Shown here: positions 36,998-49,858 of the stretch, piece by piece
How positions within the stretch are numbered: position 1 is the stretch's first letter
Layout of the letters: every line of letters starts with the position of its first letter
DNA from: Hepsetus odoe
Lineage: Eukaryota; Chordata; Actinopteri; Characiformes; Hepsetidae
Assembly: GCA_017165825.1 (NCBI GenBank)
Contig: CM029368.1
Span: 2,234,886-2,298,885, forward strand
Direction of reading: 5' to 3'
DNA: 64,000 bases
Notes under the pieces: model-generated
Told to the model about the DNA's origin: nothing
What the model saw: the letters and a program-made list of their open reading frames with translations, nothing else
The model's database searches: none
Position numbers and translations under genes: made by a program

Positions 36998-39900
36998 CTA
37001 TAAGAAGTCCAGCTCCAGAGCTTGGTGCAGTGACACCAGGTCCCCATGAGAAGAGATCCTCCAGAAGGGCATGTTGTGCTGAAGAAAAGCAGAGTGTTGG
37101 TTATTCAAATCTATCGACGTCTCATCTTTCAATTCATTTGATAAACGAGCTATGGGAATAGAGCAGTGGTCCTCAACCCACCAGTCTGGAAGTTTAGGTG
37201 GAGAACCACTGCAAGAAAGACGAAAATGAAGCCTGGAAAAAAATAATTTAGGTGCTCTCTTTTCAAATGATCAGCTGATGGTGACGCTGAGCTGCAGAAC
37301 ATGCAGCAACAGCTGTTTCTATGGTAAACCAATTAGCTACCCAAGTGGAGCGAACGTGAAATCTACACTGGATGAATCACAGATCTCAGCCCAATACAGA
37401 GGTACCTTGGGTTACGAGCATGATCCGTCCCAGGACCGTGCTCGCGACCCAAAATGCTCCTAACCCAAATCAGTTTTCCTCCATTATAAATAAAGAAAAT
37501 TCACATGATGTGTTTCCTTACCTGCATAAATACACATTATAGAAATTATTTTTAATGGTCATTATTCTACAAGTTCTAACATAGATACAAGACTACTCAC
37601 TGCACTGCAAAACACAAAGTTGCTTTATGAACGCACGCACGATCACAAAGGAAGAAAGAACACGTGTACAGAATGTAAAACCTCGTAGGATGTTTCCTCA
37701 ATGATTGACGCTCAGCAATTGGGAGAGTGCAGTGTAAATGCGAGGTGAGGCAAGAGAAAAGAAAAATATTAAAGGAACACTTTGAAAACCCATCAGATCT
37801 CAATTGGGGAAAAAATCTGGATCTCCATACTGATACGGAATGGGTAACGTGTTAGGTTCCTAAATGAAAACGAGTGGGCTTAATTCGAAGTCACCTAGAA
37901 ATTGAAGCTGAAAAACGTCAGGCGAGTCTAATTTGCTGAAATGTCATTGCAGCATCTCAGTAGTGCTCAGTAGTTTATATGACCACCATCTGCTTGCATG
38001 CATGCCTGACATCGTCGTCCTTATGAGATGATGGATGGTGTCCTGGGGTATCTCCTCCCAGATCCTGACCAGGGCATCACTGAGCTCCTGGACAGTCTGA
38101 GGTGCAACCTGGCGGCGTTGGATGGACCTAAACATGATGTCCCAGAGATGTTCTTCTGGATTACTACCATCACTGGGTCCCTGAGCAAGACCCTTAACCC
38201 TGAGTGTCTCCAGGGGGGATTGCCCCTGTAATTAGGACATGGAAGTCGCTCTGGATAAGAGCGTCTGCTAAATGCCGTAAATGTAAATTTAGGTCAGGCA
38301 AGTGTGGAGGCCAGTCAATGGTATCAATTCCTTCATCCTCCAGGAACTGCCGGCAGACTCTTGCCACATGAGGCTGGGCATTATCATCAGCAGGAGGAAC
38401 GCAGGACCCACTGCACCAGCGAAGGGTCTAACGATGGGTCTGAGGATTTCCTCCTGATACCTAAAGGCAGTCAGGGTGCATCGTTTATCCCGTACAGGTC
38501 TGTGCATCCCTCCATGGATGTACCTCCCCAGACCAACACTGACCCTCCACCAAACCCATCATGCTGAACAATGTTGCAGGAAGCAGAACGTTCACCACGG
38601 CTTCTCCAGACCCTTTCACGTCTGTCACATGAGCTCAGAGTGAACCTGCTCTCCTCTGTGAAAAGCACTGGCAAATGCACGGGGCCGGGCAGTGAGCACA
38701 GGGTCCACTAGAGGACATCGGGCCCTCAGGCCACTCTCGTGAAGTCTGTTTCTAATGGTTTGGTCAGAGTCATTCCCGCCAGTGGCCTGCTGGAGGTCAC
38801 TTTGTAGGGCTCTGGCAGTTCTCTTTCTGTTCCTCCTGCACAAAGGAACAGATACCGGGTCCTGCTGATGGGTTAAGGACCTCTGACGACCCTGTCCAGC
38901 TCTCCTAGAGTAACTGCCTGTCTAATGGAATCTCCTCCGTGCTCTTGAGACTGTGCTGGGAGACACAGCAACCCTTCTGGCAATGGCACATATTGATGTG
39001 CCATCCTGGTGGAGTTGGACTGCCTGTACAACATCTGTAGGATCTCGGTATCGCCTCATGCTACCAGTAGTGACACTGACCCGAGTCAAATGCAAAACCA
39101 CTGAACAGCAGTCAGAAAAAGACAAGGAGGGAAAAAAAATGTCTTCCTCCACCTGCAGAACTGGTCCTGTTTTTGGGGTCGTCTCAACGTTGCCCCTTTA
39201 GAGCTCCTGTTATTAATTTCATCAACACCAAAACAGCCGACACTGATTAACAACCCCCTCCGATCCTGAACTGACCAGATCAACATCCCACAAGTTTAAC
39301 TGACCTGATACTTTACTCTGATTAAAAAGTGTTCCTTTCATTTTTTGAGCAGTGCATTTTGCTGAAGAAAAAAAAAAAAAAAAAAAAATTCTCCTATCTG
39401 TTTTTAAAATTATTTAATATTATCTGTAAGTGTGCCATTCTGCTGATCGTAATAAGAATGGCCGTTTTGCGCCACCATTACCTGCTTAGCTGCGAACTCC
39501 TCCTCTCGGCCATCTCCTATAACCACATAGGTCACCTTCTTCCCAAAACGAGAGACAATACGCTCGAAGCAGCTTTCCTTTCCTGTAAATCAAAAGAGTT
39601 GCTGGGCACTGAGTGTGTACGAAGAACAAAAACGAACATCAGAAATCAGCTGCTTAAACCTTAAGCTTTTTCAGTTCTCAGCATGAATCAGAACGAAGAT
39701 CCCTTTCTCCTTCTATACTTTCGAGCCCATGAAGCATCACGGGTCTCTGAGCTGGGAGAGCGGTTTCTATTAATGACTGCAGAAGATGGTGGGATGGGGA
39801 GGTGAATTATTACGGCATTAATAGTAAAATTTTTTCCTAGAATACAATTTTGTGGGAAAATTTTGATCTTTCAAAGATTCGAGAAGGAATATTGCTTAAA

Positions 39901-42900
39901 ATTGCCGCCAACATACAATAAGTCAGGTTTACTTTAAGGTTGATTAACCAATAATTACCAGTAACAAAAATGACATGATGTCATTTTTGAAGACGTTAAG
40001 AAAAGATTTGATATGGAACACTACAATGTGAAAAGTGCTGAAGCAGAACCTTAGAAAATGCATGTTTGTCTGAGGAGAAAATGGACTGAAAGGTACCTAT
40101 TTTAGTGGCGCTGTAGATGTTATCCACAGGGAACACGTCCCCCAGGCCGTAGAGAAGAACTTTAGCCAGAGCAGGAACCAGCTGAGTGGTGGTGACCAAA
40201 ACATTCATGCATCGACCCCTGAACACAAGAGCAAGGACATCAGCACTCGATCCAGATTTAATCCAGGCTTAATACGTGTGTATCGCAGGGCAACGTGAGG
40301 GCAATGTTCTTTTCTGAGTGCATCGTGACATCGTCAGTGAATGGCATTTAAAGTTGCCTTAAAGTGAAGAAACGCTGGAAGCATGGCAGGGATGAGGGAG
40401 CGACAAAAAAACAGAACTAAATCTTAGAACAATGTCGGGTGCTTGCTGCTTGTCTTCTGAACCAGCTCGTTCTGAGAGATAAATCTTTCTATTAGAATTC
40501 TTCTTGCACTTGGCTGTTATTTGCTAGGTGGAAGGCAGAAATTCCACGACAGTGGCGAGAGCATTTAAGAGACGAGTGAAATGGGCTGAGGGTCAGAGCC
40601 ACGGGCCTAACCTTGACTGAATGAGAAGGAGGGATTTGATGGCTGTGCTCAACCAGCCGTCGGTCACCGTCTCGATCTCGGAGCGCACCCGGAGCAGCAG
40701 GTCCCTCTTCAGGGGACTCAGCAGGGCTGCAGAGGAAAAGCGGTATTCTTAGCAAGAAAATGCTGCTGTTAATGGTGACATGACGAAAAAAAAATGTTTA
40801 AATGCAGCCAAAAGTCACTACGATACAAAGAATGATTGAAAAACAAGAATAATGTCTTCCAATAATGTCACCACGGACATAAACTAACTGGGTAAAACGG
40901 ATTTTTGACCCAAGGCTGATTTTTAAATGTTGTTCAGGAAAGTGGAAGAGAGTGAAACTAAACCCCAGCATGCACAGGAAGATATTGTTCTAATCTAGCG
41001 TTGAATGAAAGTAGCAGGTCTCACCTCCTACGTTCCCTTTGTATCCATTGTAGATCTCTTTGAGGCGACGGTACCTAAAGGCCAGTTTGCGCATCCACTC
41101 CACTCCCCCCTGCACTCCTGTGGTTGAGCCCGGACCCCCAGCCCCTGCAGTTCCACTGAAGCCATCGCTCGAAAAGTTATAGTTGCTAAAGGAGGAGAAA
41201 CATTTTTTAATACAAGTATAAGGGTGTATATAAAAACCCTTTAAATATGTTACAGAACAAGCCAGAGAGGACCGTGTTTAGCGAAGTCGTGTTAATACAA
41301 CAAGGATCTTAAGACGTCAGACGAATAGTACTCCATCTCACAATGGATGATGATGATATCCTTTCTTACGCAGTTGATTTTTCGCCGTACTACTGTGTAT
41401 TATTTAAAAATGAGATCCTCAAAAGAAAAATGAGTCACTTTGCTTTCTTCATCTTGTTTAAACGGTTTTCTTTTTGCACGTTTGCCTCAACCATTAAATA
41501 TTCCAAAACTTCGCCACCCGAAGCCTCAAATAAATAATACATAATACAATCTATGAAACTGTACACCATAAAATGGATAAAAGTGTTTGTTTGTTCACCT
41601 GTCGCTACAGGTGTATAAAATCAAGCATGCAGCCAGGTACAAGCAGTTGAGAAAGAATGGATCTTTCTCTAAAGTCCATGCCACGCTCTCCTCTAATGGG
41701 TTTCATTGCAAAGTAGAGGAAACTCAGCTACGTGTCACACCACCCACAGCAGGGGTGTCGAACTCCAGTCCTGGAGGGCCGGAGTCCAGCACATTTGGGC
41801 GCTTTCCCTCCTCAAACACACTCACTACACCCGCCAGTAAGTGTGAACCAGACGTGTTTAAGGAAGGAAATCACCAAAATGTGCTGCACCAGGACTGGAG
41901 TTCGACACCCCTGCACTACAGTAACCCAGCGGGGTCAGCGAGTGCTGAGGTGTCAAATTCAATGCTCTGTTGACTCAATAACGGCAGAGCTTCAAACTTC
42001 CTCCAGCATGAACCTCTGTGCCAGGAGCTTCATGGCTGAGCAGCTACAATCAAGCCTCATATCACCAATGGAGTGATGGAAGGGTGTGAAACACCACCAC
42101 TAGATTCTGGAAACAGGTTCTGTGGTTGAATTATGCTCCTCTGGTCGACAGTCTGCTTGGCAGATGCCCGAGTGCATAGTTTGGAGTAATAGGATGGGGA
42201 GGTTTTCCAGAGTTTTTTTTCCCCAGACATTTTGGACAATCTAATGCTTCAGACTCTGTGGGAACAGTTTGGCCCATCCATATTACAGCATGACTTCGCC
42301 CCGGCACACAAATTAAGGTCCAAAAACATCGAGCTGTTTATGGATGAAGAGGACCATCTTCATATTGATACCTACCGATTTAGGATGTCAAAAATTCAGG
42401 AGCAGACATCTATACTTTTGTCCATAAACGTCCAAATCTGAAATCTAATATTGTTAATTCTATTGGCACCATATTACGAGTCCTACAATACCTCAGATCT
42501 TGTCCGTTGTCATCAGAGGCTACATCTTGAACGTGGACCTGATCACATTCCTGCCGTCAGAAAAACAGAGCGGAGGTAAAAACCCGAACCCGAACGGAAC
42601 AAGAATAAAAACTGATTCGGAGAGAATGCGTTGAAGGGTCAATACCTCAAGGTCATTGAAAAACAGATGAGTGTCTGCTAGCTCAAAAATCAGCTCCTCC
42701 ATCTGCAGACCCAGGTTAAGGACTGTGGCCGCATCCTAGGGGTGGACAAATCGTTAGAGGCGAGCCAGTCTTTTTATCGTCAACCAAAGCAGCGGCAAGC
42801 TATTTCAGACATGAAATTCTGGGAAAACAAAAACACTTGAAGGTTCTCAGACAGGAGTACGTGCAAAGAAAGAGTAGCTGATGAAAAACAACAAGGAAAG

Positions 42901-45900
42901 ACAGTTTTCAAGGGGGAACAAAAAGAGTTCATTGGGTGGCAACAGGGGTTTCGTTCCCGCAGATGGACACATCAGTGTTTTTGGCTGTCCAAAATTCAAA
43001 AAGAACATATGAAAAGATCGCAACATGAAAAATAATACCTGGCACATAAGGGCTCAGAAAGCTTTGTGTAACATGATAAAATGTGCTTTTAATTATTCAA
43101 GGGGAAAATATAAAAAGCTAAATAAGTAGCTTAAATAAAACTTTTGATCTGTTCGTGCAGTTTTGCCAGTATCGCCAGCTCAGTCTGGTCCCTTTTTACA
43201 GACTTAAGGTGTCCATCAGCATTTAGGTGCTTCCAGTGCTGTAGAGTGTAGATGGTCACAGGAGATGAGGGCTAATGTTGAGCTGATGTGATCTAATGTG
43301 ACCGTCTCTACCTTCAAGATGTTCTTGAACCCCCTCTTCCTCGCCTCCTCACACCTCTAACAATCTAACACGCTTACCTCACACCCTTCACCGTTTCACA
43401 ACGTATGTGCTGCACTTTCCACACACAATGTTTTCATCTTTATTATGTTTTGTTACTTGACTATAAGGTGCAGTTAATCTTCTTGTAAACCTCTACTGCA
43501 CTATGGCTTACATACTTCCAAATCACTTTGGATAAAAGGGTCCGCGAAATGAATAAAAGTAAAATGTAAAATGAATTCTATACTTTTCCCCATAATAAAC
43601 GGCGATGATTTATTTGAAGACCTTTGGTCTTTCAGTACCTTGCCAAACTTCTGCGCGAATGATCCTGTGAGAAGAGAGTGGAAAATGATGATGGTTTCAT
43701 CCAGATCCCACAAGAAGACTCTCTGTGAAAGATAGAGGAACAGACGATGAAAACAGACAGAAAAACATTTTCAGCTTTGTTAAAAAAAAAAAAAAAAACA
43801 AACAAAAAAAACCCAAAAAAGGATTTGTACCTCCAGGTCACTGTCAGTAGACTGGGCGCTGTCAGGTTTCTTGCCTTTGCCTTTAGCTTTGCTGGGAGTG
43901 TTCCTGCGAGCTTCATCCTGGTCCCGAGCTGATGTGGAGAGCGGAGCTCCAGCTGGCAGAGATGCACTTGCTGGGAGAGTCACGTCTGGAGACGTGGCTG
44001 AGAAAGAGACCACAGCTTCAATCAGTAACTGTTAAACAATCACCTGTGCTCTAATTAAAACCTATACTTTGACCGAACCCTACAAATCATTCTGGGTTTA
44101 GTTAAGATCAGGAGGTCAGTTCTTAAACATCTATCTGACTTGGTTTGGGTTTAAAAAGAATTTTTAACTACACTCAGAAAATCAAAGACCTAAAACATGT
44201 TTGATCCAAAATGCTGGGATGAGCTGTGTCGTTTGCATTAAGAAAAATAACAACAGGAGTATTAAACTAAAACGTTCCCTCTGATCTTATTCCCTCACAC
44301 GACTGGTCAGTCTGTACTTTCTGCTCTGGTGTGTGTGTGAGATTCGACTGAATGCAAAAGAAAAACTTTGTGTGTAACTTGAAAGTGAAAAGTCTGGTTA
44401 AAGCCGTATTATTATTAGTTTTCAAAATGGCTCCATTCAGACGTGTGTCAAATCAAGACTACTATCTGTTGTTAAGTAAGCGAAAACAAACAAACACACA
44501 TGAAAACTATAAAAAAATTATTTGACATTGTCCTGGGACGTTACACACTGCAACAAACCATACAGTGGTTTATTTACATTTAGTTGATGCACAAAATGGG
44601 AACTAAGATTAAAGGGAACTAAAACTAAGATTCCTCTTCTGAGCCTTTTTCAGAGTCTTCAGAGTCCATGAACTGCACATCTGAACATTGACCTGTGTGT
44701 GCTTGTGTGTGTGCTTGTGTGTGTGTTACTTAACAGCACGGATACCCCCCCCCCCCCTTTATGTGACCGGCTATAATCTCTAATAGTTACTTAAACCATC
44801 CCTACCCAAATAAAGGAACACTACAGAGTGTTTCCTTCGTGGTAGATAAGTGTGTGAAGCTTTCAGTTTTACTGGACCATAACGTGACCATGTGCTTTTG
44901 CGTTACCTGTGTTGCTGGGAAGGCCGGCGGAGGCGGTGCCCTCTGACTTAACACCAGTGTAACTCGCCACCTCCACACCGCTGCCGTCTCCTTCACTGCT
45001 GGGCGCGGCAGCAGGCAGGTAACTTGGAGGAGAAGCGTAGTACTGGGGGAACTGGTTCTGTCCCAGGGAGTTATAGCTGGAGAAGTCCTGGAGTCAGATT
45101 GAAAGATGAGATGAGGAGTTGCTGAAGAGGAATGACCGTCATGCTGTCCTGCCAAGGCTTTTGAATAATACAGAATCCGCAGACAGACAAAAACAAACTC
45201 TTTTCAAGCGCTCATCAAAATGAACTGTCTTGTGGGATCTATTTCTAAAAAAATTTCTTTTACTCCGTTATTTACATTTACGGCATTTAGCAGACGCTCT
45301 TATCCAGAGCGACTTACATGTCCTAATTACAGGGACAGTCCCCCTGGAGCAACTCAGGGTTAAGGGTCTTGCTCAGGGACCCAGTGGTGGTAGTTCTAGA
45401 GTTGGGATTCGAACCGGGGACCTCTTGATCCAGAGGTCTGTAGGCAAGTACTCTACCACTAGACCACCACCACCCTTCAGGAACACATGACTCGGTTCAC
45501 AGAAATCGAATACTTTTTGCCGTTTATGATTGGGTTAAGTGTAGTTTACACAGATATCTAGTTTAATTACATCTTTAACTTCAACTGACGTTCGGGAAAT
45601 GGTGGAATGCTTCGCTTTTGTATACAGAAACCTGGAAGCTCACCTGATGGGTCACAGTAGCTGTTGCAGTTGTGACAGGGGTGGCTGATGGGATATTTGT
45701 GTACACACTGGATGTAGTGAAGCAGGACCCTAAAAATGTACATGTAGAGAGACATGAGGCAAAGATGCTGAGGCAGTAAAATAAAAAACAACAAAAACAA
45801 AAAAAAAAAAAAAAAGGTAATGAAATTAAATCAAATATAAACGATACACTGTGTTTAAATATATTTATATATATATATATATATATAGTATTGACATAAA

Positions 45901-48900
45901 CAAGTAAAATACAGATGGTATGTGGATGAATGGTGAATGTGAACAATGTGATCTTATACACAGATTCTGGAATAATAACAGTGATTTAAAAAAATAATGT
46001 TAAAGTATGCACTTATTTTTGCCAGAGCACAATTCTACAGCTACTTCTGACAATACATCAATCAATCAATAATAACACAAGCTTTGAACGGTCACCGTCC
46101 ACTAATGAGTCTAAAATAGGACCTGTTAACTCTCTGCTCGTTTATCAGTGCAGTCCCTGGTGCTTCACAGATTTCACTAAAGGTCTGCATCATTTAAGAG
46201 TAAAGATGCAAATTATAAGTGATTTAATGCAAAACGCTCAGTGTTGGTGAAAGGAACTAGACATCTGAAGAGATTGATGCCGCTATAAGCTCACTATTAC
46301 ATGGTTATAACATCCTGGCTGATGAGATATTCTCAAAAGTCTGTTAATGGTACATGCGGAGCATTCTGAGGCGAAACAGTATAAAAGCGGTATCAGGATC
46401 ACATATAGAAGCTCAGCAGACAAACGGGAAGATCAACAGTGATTCGGACTACATGATCTCCACCATCATAAAGTAATGAACCAAACTCACTCTAGAGTTA
46501 AACAGCATAATCATTTTGAGAAAGTGGTGAAATTCTTCTTTACACAACACATCCTGATGCCTAGTTCCTTCCATCAGCGCACTCTGCCGTTCAGATGAAC
46601 ATATTATATTTTACAGTGGCATTGAACATGGCTTTTTTTGGAAACTATAGGTTGCTCTTGCACAAATGGAAGTTCCTTAGAACCTGCGGATGCCCAGCTG
46701 TAAATAAGAAGCACAGCTTTATGGCAGATTAGAACCCTTGGTAAAAAGGCTAGTGATAAGCAGAGTGCTCAGGGCAAGGCAGAAGGATAGAGGGTGTGCA
46801 GCAGGGGGCTTGCCTTGGCTGGGGTAGGAGTAGTGTGTCTGGCCTTGTTGGGGTGAGGTATAGGCTGAGCTGAAGCTGAGAAAACCCGTCTGGCCAGCAG
46901 GGGGCACCTCGTGCAGCAGCCCCGGCTCATTCTTAATGCCTGGCCACATGGCACCTACAGTCAGGCACGGTCAGCGGCATGGGCGGAGAGATAAGAGTAA
47001 TAGAAAATGCAGAGAAGGTGATTTAGAACAGAGCAGGAAAAAAAAAAAAGAGGGGCAAGAGTGAGTATGGAATGTGAACGGAGGAACGTGAGTGTGACGA
47101 ATGGTTTAAATGCAGAGGGAGTTTGTGATACAGCAGAGTGGCAGGTGGCAGCTGAATTAATGAACGAGAGCATGGGTGGAGGAGAGAAGAGAACGAGACA
47201 GACCGAAGGGAGGCAGGCCATACGTCTGGCCCGTTTGACTGAAGCTGCTGTACGCTGCTGACTGGCCCAGAGAGGGGAATGCCACCTGGCTGCCGTACGC
47301 GGTAACTGCAGGACTGAAGAACATAAAAGAATTGAGCGTTGATCTCTTTTTTTTTTTTTTTTCCATTTTTTATCTTTTAACACACAAATAGTCCATTATA
47401 GTCGAACATGCTGTTGGCTTTACAAACATAAATAATAAACGGTATTTGGGTATCATTTTTTGGAACGCCGGTCAATTTGCTCATTATCGGAACGTTCAAA
47501 GACGTTTTTTTCCATTGTAAATAAAGTGAACCACATCCAAGCTGGACCAGAAGTGGCTTGAGCTTTTGGCTAGGCGGGCCAAAACCGGGCTACTTGTGTC
47601 ACCGCCATCTAACTGGCCAAAATACGGACACGGAAAGCCGGGACACAGTCCGTTTTTTTGTCTGCCGTTTTGGATTTGTGGTTTGGGTCCCACAAACCAA
47701 GTAACAATATAACGTAAACTTGAACACAACAACCACAACAGCCTCGCTGATGTACAGCATTTAAGAGAAAAATAACTGACTGTTACTGTAACCGCTGGGT
47801 TGCTAGGAGCTGTAATCGGGCCCTAAGCGATTAAAAGTGAGCTGCTCATTTCTGTTCCAGCACAGTGCAGCTAGGTAATGATCCCGGTGCCAGTGGAAAA
47901 AGTCCCAATAGATAATCAATCGTGGACTAAAATGATCGAAACTGTTCATTTTATAGGGAGATTTTCAATGTAATGTAAAGTAACTTTATTAATTCCAGAA
48001 CTCTCAATACATCGGTCATGAAAACTCAAGATAAAAGGCAGGTAATGTTGTTAAATGATGTAATTAAAGTGAGAGCATTTACTCAACGCCAGGGATGTAC
48101 GGATCAACTCTTACTTGCTTCCTTGATAGATGTGTGAGGTATATTCAGGGGCTGAAGCTGTGAGCTCTTTGCAACTTTCAGCTGAAGGAGGCAAAACAGG
48201 TTGTAAACAACATGTCTTATCATTCATTCAGGCCTGAGCATTAAAAACAATAGTTTTAATTTTTTGAATAACATCATCGTGTTATACCTTTATTACTGTA
48301 GGCGCTGTCCGTGTCACACGTCTTGGTTCTTGATATTTCTTGATTGGTCTGTTCTTGGCTTGCAGGAACTGGCAGACATTGAAAAGCTTTTAAAAATCAG
48401 TTCATCAAAACCTGTCATTTTCTGGATGAGGATGGAGCTAAAATGACCCGGCTCACCTGATTCTAGCTGAGGGGCAGATGATGGAGGGTAAGTGCTGACC
48501 TCTGACCCTAAAACAGCTGGATCACTGACAACAGTCATCAGCAACATTAATAAATATCCGTGCATGGGAGAGATAAAAGACTTTTTTTTTATCAACATGG
48601 ATGGTCTGGTAGGATGACCCAAAACGAAATATATCTGAATACATATATCAATACTGACAAACTGCTAGATAAAAAATTATTTTTAATTACTTTTTAAGGC
48701 TCGCTTTAGCCAAAAACATTCCAGTTTCAGGATACAAAAAAGTGAAAAGCATATGAGCAGTGTGCACAGAAATGAAGCAAGTTTCAACAGGGCCACATTT
48801 TAAGAGCGAATTTTTCATATTTTGTATTTAAAATATAATAAACCGTTTATATACATTTTTAAATATTTGATGAAAAACAGTGAGTAAAAAAAAATAAGGC

Positions 48901-49858
48901 TTTAAATCTTCCCAGTCCTACACTAACCTTGGATTGCAGTGTGAACATAATACATAAAACGTAAGAATTTCTCTGCAAATACTCAAGCAAATCACATCCT
49001 CGGGGTTGGAAAGAATTAAAGATTAAATAAAAAAAAAAAAAGTACCTTGGGTTGTTCTCCTGATTAACTTTTGGGTCATGCCGAGCTTTCTTTGCCTGTA
49101 AAATACAACAAATAATCCACTGTTAAATTTCTCTTTAGTCTTGTGGTAAAGTGATGTCTTAATATATGTCTTAATATTTATTTGGAGTCCAAATTCCAAA
49201 CCTCTCACGTCTTAGAGGTGCTGCACAATGACATTTACAGGATTAGAACTTTTACATAATGTAGATCGAAAGATTACAAACTAGCAGAAGTTATCTTCGA
49301 ATGTTTTGAGGTTTTCAGAATTTCATCTCTGCAGGGAAAAAAAACAAAAACCTTATATAATGATCTATTTACGTTGAGTGATACAAAGTCCGTTACCATT
49401 TTTCGAAGACTTTGCAGCGCTGTTGATATTTTTTTGGTTGGACAAATCTAAAATGTCTTACTTTGTACAGCTTTTAACGTAGTTAAAACCTAGCGCAGAG
49501 TTCTGCAGAGGACTCAAAGTATCTGTGAGAACTGATTAATCGAAACAGTGATTCCAAACGTCTTCCAATTTCTTCCCTCATGACCTCTCCACTCCAAGTA
49601 CCTTGTAGTTCTATTACGTAGGTTTACTGGTTGACTGACTGGCCCATCTGCTGCTCATCTCTGGGCATTAACAGAAGTGCAGAGAGGTTGGTAGTTTGCG
49701 TAGTTTGCTGGCATGCGTGTCTCAGGCACAGAGTGGTTAGTTGGGGTTAGAAAATGGTGCCACAATACGAGAGGTCTGGATGAAGTTGCAATGGAATGCA
49801 TGTGTGTAATATCTTAAGTACTAACCGGCAGCTCCGACACGTCCTGTTGCTCATCCAT
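36998..49858 (-). CDS. eya3: Eyes absent homolog 3 (EYA3), 18 coding exons
   Basis: Transcription cofactor of SIX proteins and HAD-type tyrosine phosphatase (acts on H2AX Tyr), also reported to carry a threonine phosphatase N-terminus; nuclear and cytoplasmic. Exons in order: 49858-49826, 49095-49046, 48494-48457, 48368-48288, 48181-48115, 47313-47204, 46954-46814, 45729-45644, 45087-44907, 43997-43831, 43722-43639, 42735-42646, 42550-42492, 41185-41025, 40726-40612, 40218-40097, 39582-39482, 37078-36998. Total 588 aa (human EYA3 573). The N-terminus [16 protein letters not shown] parallels human EYA3. The Tyr/Pro/Ser-rich transactivation half includes [10 protein letters not shown]. The EYA domain starts about residue 319 with the catalytic WDLDETIII (Asp324, Asp326) and ends GDGREEE...HNMPFWRI...ALELDFL. 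All junction phases agree; the intron after 46814 uses a GC donor. The acceptor of the 48494-48457 exon was chosen by phase and is the least certain. Confidence 0.95.
37745..39355 (-). mobile_element. Degenerate Tc1-like transposon with a SINE insertion
   Basis: Lies in the last EYA3 intron, same strand. Transposase pieces: 39065-38922 ([20 protein letters not shown] and the [20 protein letters not shown] helix-turn-helix), 38843-38471 ([20 protein letters not shown], then [20 protein letters not shown], and [11 protein letters not shown]), and 38144-37944 ([10 protein letters not shown]-terminal). The right end reads AAGTGTTCCTTTCATTTTTT-GAGCAGTG (39328-39355); the left end is a diverged inverse with TTAAAGGAACACTTT near 37769-37783. 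Stops and frameshifts make it inactive. A family B SINE interrupts the catalytic region at about 38161-38290. Confidence 0.85.
38161..38290 (+). repeat. SINE family B inserted in the Tc1 element
   Basis: Contains TGGGTCCCTGAGCAAGACCC, CTGTAATTAGGACATGGAAG, TCGCTCTGGATAAGAGCGTC and TGCTAAATGCCGTAAATGTA, the inverse of the copy at 45271-45475. On both sides the sequence is Tc1 (ATGTTCTTCTGGATT left, TAGGTCAGGCAAGTGTGGAG right), so the SINE arrived after the transposon. Confidence 0.8.
39356..39390. repeat. Poly-A/T tract next to the Tc1 end
   Basis: An uninterrupted A run of about 23 bases at 39366-39388, close to the Tc1 terminus. No further element was recognised. Confidence 0.6.
41750..41913. 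mobile_element. 164-bp hAT-like MITE with perfect 25-bp inverted ends
   Basis: The first 25 bases (41750-41774, starting CAGGGGTGTCGAACTCCAG) are exactly the reverse complement of the last 25 (41889-41913, ending GAGTTCGACACCCCTG). The flanks ACCCACAG and CACTACAG could be a decayed 8-bp target duplication, as made by hAT elements. No coding capacity. It lies in the EYA3 intron between the exons at 42492 and 41185. Confidence 0.8.
42060..42440 (+). mobile_element. Transposon-derived repeat fragment
   Basis: The plus-strand frame contains [20 protein letters not shown] and [16 protein letters not shown], resembling the second-Asp region (QHD-AP-HK) of Tc1/mariner-superfamily transposases. It is followed by TATTGATACCTACCGATTTA-type sequence. 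Only a short degraded part is present, in an EYA3 intron. Confidence 0.5.
43495..43560 (+). repeat. Possible SINE family B fragment
   Basis: CAAATCACTTTGGATAAAAG and GGTCCGCGAAATGAATAAAA resemble the inverse of the family B end, with many changes. Low-confidence fragment in an EYA3 intron. Confidence 0.35.
45271..45475 (-). repeat. SINE family B, near full length
   Basis: The plus strand reads TTTACATTTACGGCATTTAG, CAGACGCTCTTATCCAGAGC, GACTTACATG ... GGGATTCGAACCGGGGACCT ... TAGACCACCACCACCC. On the minus strand this is a tRNA-like head (B box GGTTCGAATCCC) followed by a body ending in the conserved segment. It lies in an EYA3 intron. Confidence 0.8.
46812..46813 (-). other. GC splice donor of EYA3
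   Basis: After exon 46954-46814 the minus strand reads CCAAG|GCAAGC. No GT in the vicinity keeps phase with the next exon (acceptor TTTTTAG, exon 45729-45644). Using GC gives a seamless [11 protein letters not shown] join that matches other EYA proteins. GC-AG introns are a known minority class with otherwise strong donor consensus, as here. Confidence 0.85.
46894..46908 (+). promoter_or_regulatory. CTCF-like motif inside an EYA3 exon
   Basis: CCAGCAGGGGGCACC fits the CTCF core CCASYAGRKGGC completely. It lies within the exon at 46814-46954, antisense to the gene, where it encodes part of VPPAGQTG. Occupancy is unknown. Confidence 0.45.

Noticed and set aside
46719..46949. Extension of the EYA3 exon past 46814 as coding sequence
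   Set aside because: The frame stays open but the sequence loses EYA similarity after the GC donor, and the downstream exon joins cleanly in phase.
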